Assembly: GCA_003255065.1 (NCBI GenBank)
Contig: QAOA01003028.1
Span: forward strand, 401,056 to 465,055
Direction: 5' to 3'
Length of the DNA: 64,000 nucleotides
Source: Cercis canadensis
Taxonomy: Eukaryota; Streptophyta; Magnoliopsida; Fabales; Fabaceae
Shown: in pieces, positions 62,656-64,000 of the stretch
Numbering within the stretch: the first letter of the stretch is position 1
How the letters are laid out: each line of letters begins with the position of its first letter
Program-made: the position numbers and the translations under genes
Notes under the pieces: generated by a model
Seen by the model: the letters and a program-made list of their open reading frames with translations, nothing else
Told to the model about the DNA's origin: nothing
Databases searched by the model: none

Positions 62656-64000
62656 CCTTCAGTTCATTATTTTCCCAAACAACTCTTCCTCCAGCTATGG
62701 TTACTTCAATTTTTCCCTAAGAAAAACAAAATTAGATTTTAATTTTCAATACTAAATGGAAAAGGTTCAAGTTCTATAAAAAGAACTATGCAGGAAAAAG
62801 AAAAAAGGGGTACAAGAACACAATCTGCACAAGTCAAGTAATGACTGCCAGAGGGATGGAGACAGTTATGCTTTAGAAAAAGAAAACATTATTAGTACAT
62901 TCAGAAGTATTTACAGTGCCCTGCAGTGCATTTCAAAAGGCAGTGGGAGTTTTAAGGTAACTTATTATTCTCACTGATAATGCAAAGAAGAAAGCTACAG
63001 TTATAAGAAAAATAAAAACAAAAACCTTAAGGCTGAAACAAATCCTGCGTATCAAATTGTTAAGCCACTAACCCTACGGTTGCACCAAATGAAACACCAT
63101 TCTCCCCTACTTCAAAGCTCATTTTATTTACAACAATAAACTACCTTTTTCCGAGTAGGACTATAGGTCCTAATTCTTACTTTATGATATAGCCATTTGT
63201 CCATTAATCTCTATCAAGTTCAAACGAAACCAACACTTCCCACCTGTATCTATCAACTGCAGAGCTGCAGAGAGGCCTAGTTAACCAAAACGTAGCAAAC
63301 TGTAAATAAAATAAATACAGAGATCTCAAGCCCTAAAGCAATATCAGAAGCGCTAACACGGGTCAACAATTTACATTGCATTCCTTTATTAAGCCAAGAC
63401 ATGGGGAATTTTATCAATATTGTGACTAAGCAGTTAACTAATTTTACATCAATAGATGGACCAGATTGCAGTAAAAAGTGGTACCTTTCCTCTGATTCCT
63501 TCATAGACATTCGTGTCTAATCTTGAGTGGTGGGATTTTGTGGTTATCTCAAAGCTTGAGTTTGGATTTAGTATAATAATATCTGCATCAGATCCTTCAA
63601 GAATTGCACCTTTCCTTGGATATATATTGAAGATTCTAGCACTGAAATGATTGTGGAAACAGAAGTCATCTAGAATACTTTTGCAACCTTTATAAAATTA
63701 AAATTGAAAAACAGAGAAGATAAATAGATTCTCAGAATTCCATTCTTGCCTTAAGAAACGTATGCCAATTTCTACATCAATAAACTTAAAGTATATACCA
63801 TTCAGTGCTTGTCAACCGGACATAGCCAGTGACAGATATTTGGCCAGATTCCTGCAAGATATAAAACAATGATTCAGGTTATAAGGTTTTCCTCTGCTCC
63901 ATTTTTACCCCAACCCAGCATGCAAGGTAGGGTTTAAGCTGGAAATTTATGATGCTTACCACCATTGTGTCCCACACCAAATGCATCCTTTCTTCAATAC
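62525..64000 (-). CDS. Dihydropyrimidinase, 3' part (5' end beyond window)
   Basis: Four exons in reverse: beyond 64000 to 63960 (EERMHLVWDTMV), 63851-63799 (ESGQISVTGYVRLTSTE), 63641-63485 (ARIFNIYPRKGAILEGSDADIIILNP ... YEGIRGK) and 62716-62525 (GKIEVTIAGGRVVWEN ... PPFSYLFDGLDKDDAVYLSSLRAPVKRAKSTA). Phases match at every junction. The segment CARIFNIYPxKG and the DADIIILNP stretch are typical of plant dihydropyrimidinase (PYD2), a zinc amidohydrolase that opens dihydrouracil and dihydrothymine rings in pyrimidine breakdown. The metal-binding N-terminal part is outside the window, so activity cannot be judged. Confidence 0.9.

Overview
The window looks like nuclear DNA of a heterozygous core eudicot. 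It is AT-rich and sparse in genes. The genes have many introns with canonical GT-AG borders, and the families are plant ones: a calcium-dependent kinase with four EF hands, CYP75A cytochromes P450, a serine carboxypeptidase-like protein, and an RIN4/NOI protein. I cannot name a species. Fifteen single Ns are scattered through the window. At about nine of them the sequence next to the N is repeated on the other side, often with one to four differences, as if the overlapping ends of two haplotypes were joined instead of merged.

Left flank (1-13.2 kb): after decayed intergenic DNA and a foldback element comes an 8-exon gene for a plastid parvulin-rhodanese protein (1896-7744, +). It is followed by an 8-exon CDPK of the CPK17/34 type (10029-13195, +).

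Centre (14.5-49.6 kb): a CYP75A (flavonoid 3',5'-hydroxylase type) cluster. Two complete genes lie on the minus strand (A, 14528-17453; B, 21729-23979) and one on the plus strand (C, 42357-44294). At least four fragments are also present (24.6, 41.2, 46.5 and 49.4 kb). The right-hand copies, including the DNA between genes, read as an inverted and eroded copy of the left-hand block, so the locus is a large inverted duplication. Between the arms lies a serine carboxypeptidase-like (SCPL) pseudogene about 11 kb long (28981-39955, +). It has lost exons, a splice acceptor, its reading frame and catalytic residues, and a roughly 4 kb insertion occupies one of its introns. All three complete CYP75A genes keep a G-box 92-119 bp before the ATG, and gene A also has an adjacent MYB-type AC element, which fits control by the MYB-bHLH flavonoid regulators.

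Right flank (52-64 kb): one exon of an unfamiliar basic/His-rich protein (possibly DUF3615), a 600-bp non-autonomous hAT element with a perfect 8-bp target duplication, an intronless SF3B6 (p14) spliceosome gene (56998-57372, -), a small NOI/RIN4-family gene (58812-60996, +), and the 3' part of a dihydropyrimidinase gene (62525 to beyond 64000, -). The last exon of that gene has been tandemly duplicated and its outer copy has decayed.

Together, CYP75A enzymes trihydroxylate the flavonoid B-ring and some clade-I SCPL proteins acylate flavonoids. The block could therefore be a relic of a small flavonoid-decoration cluster, but this is inference because the SCPL gene is dead. The flanking genes are housekeeping or signalling genes with no evident link to it.
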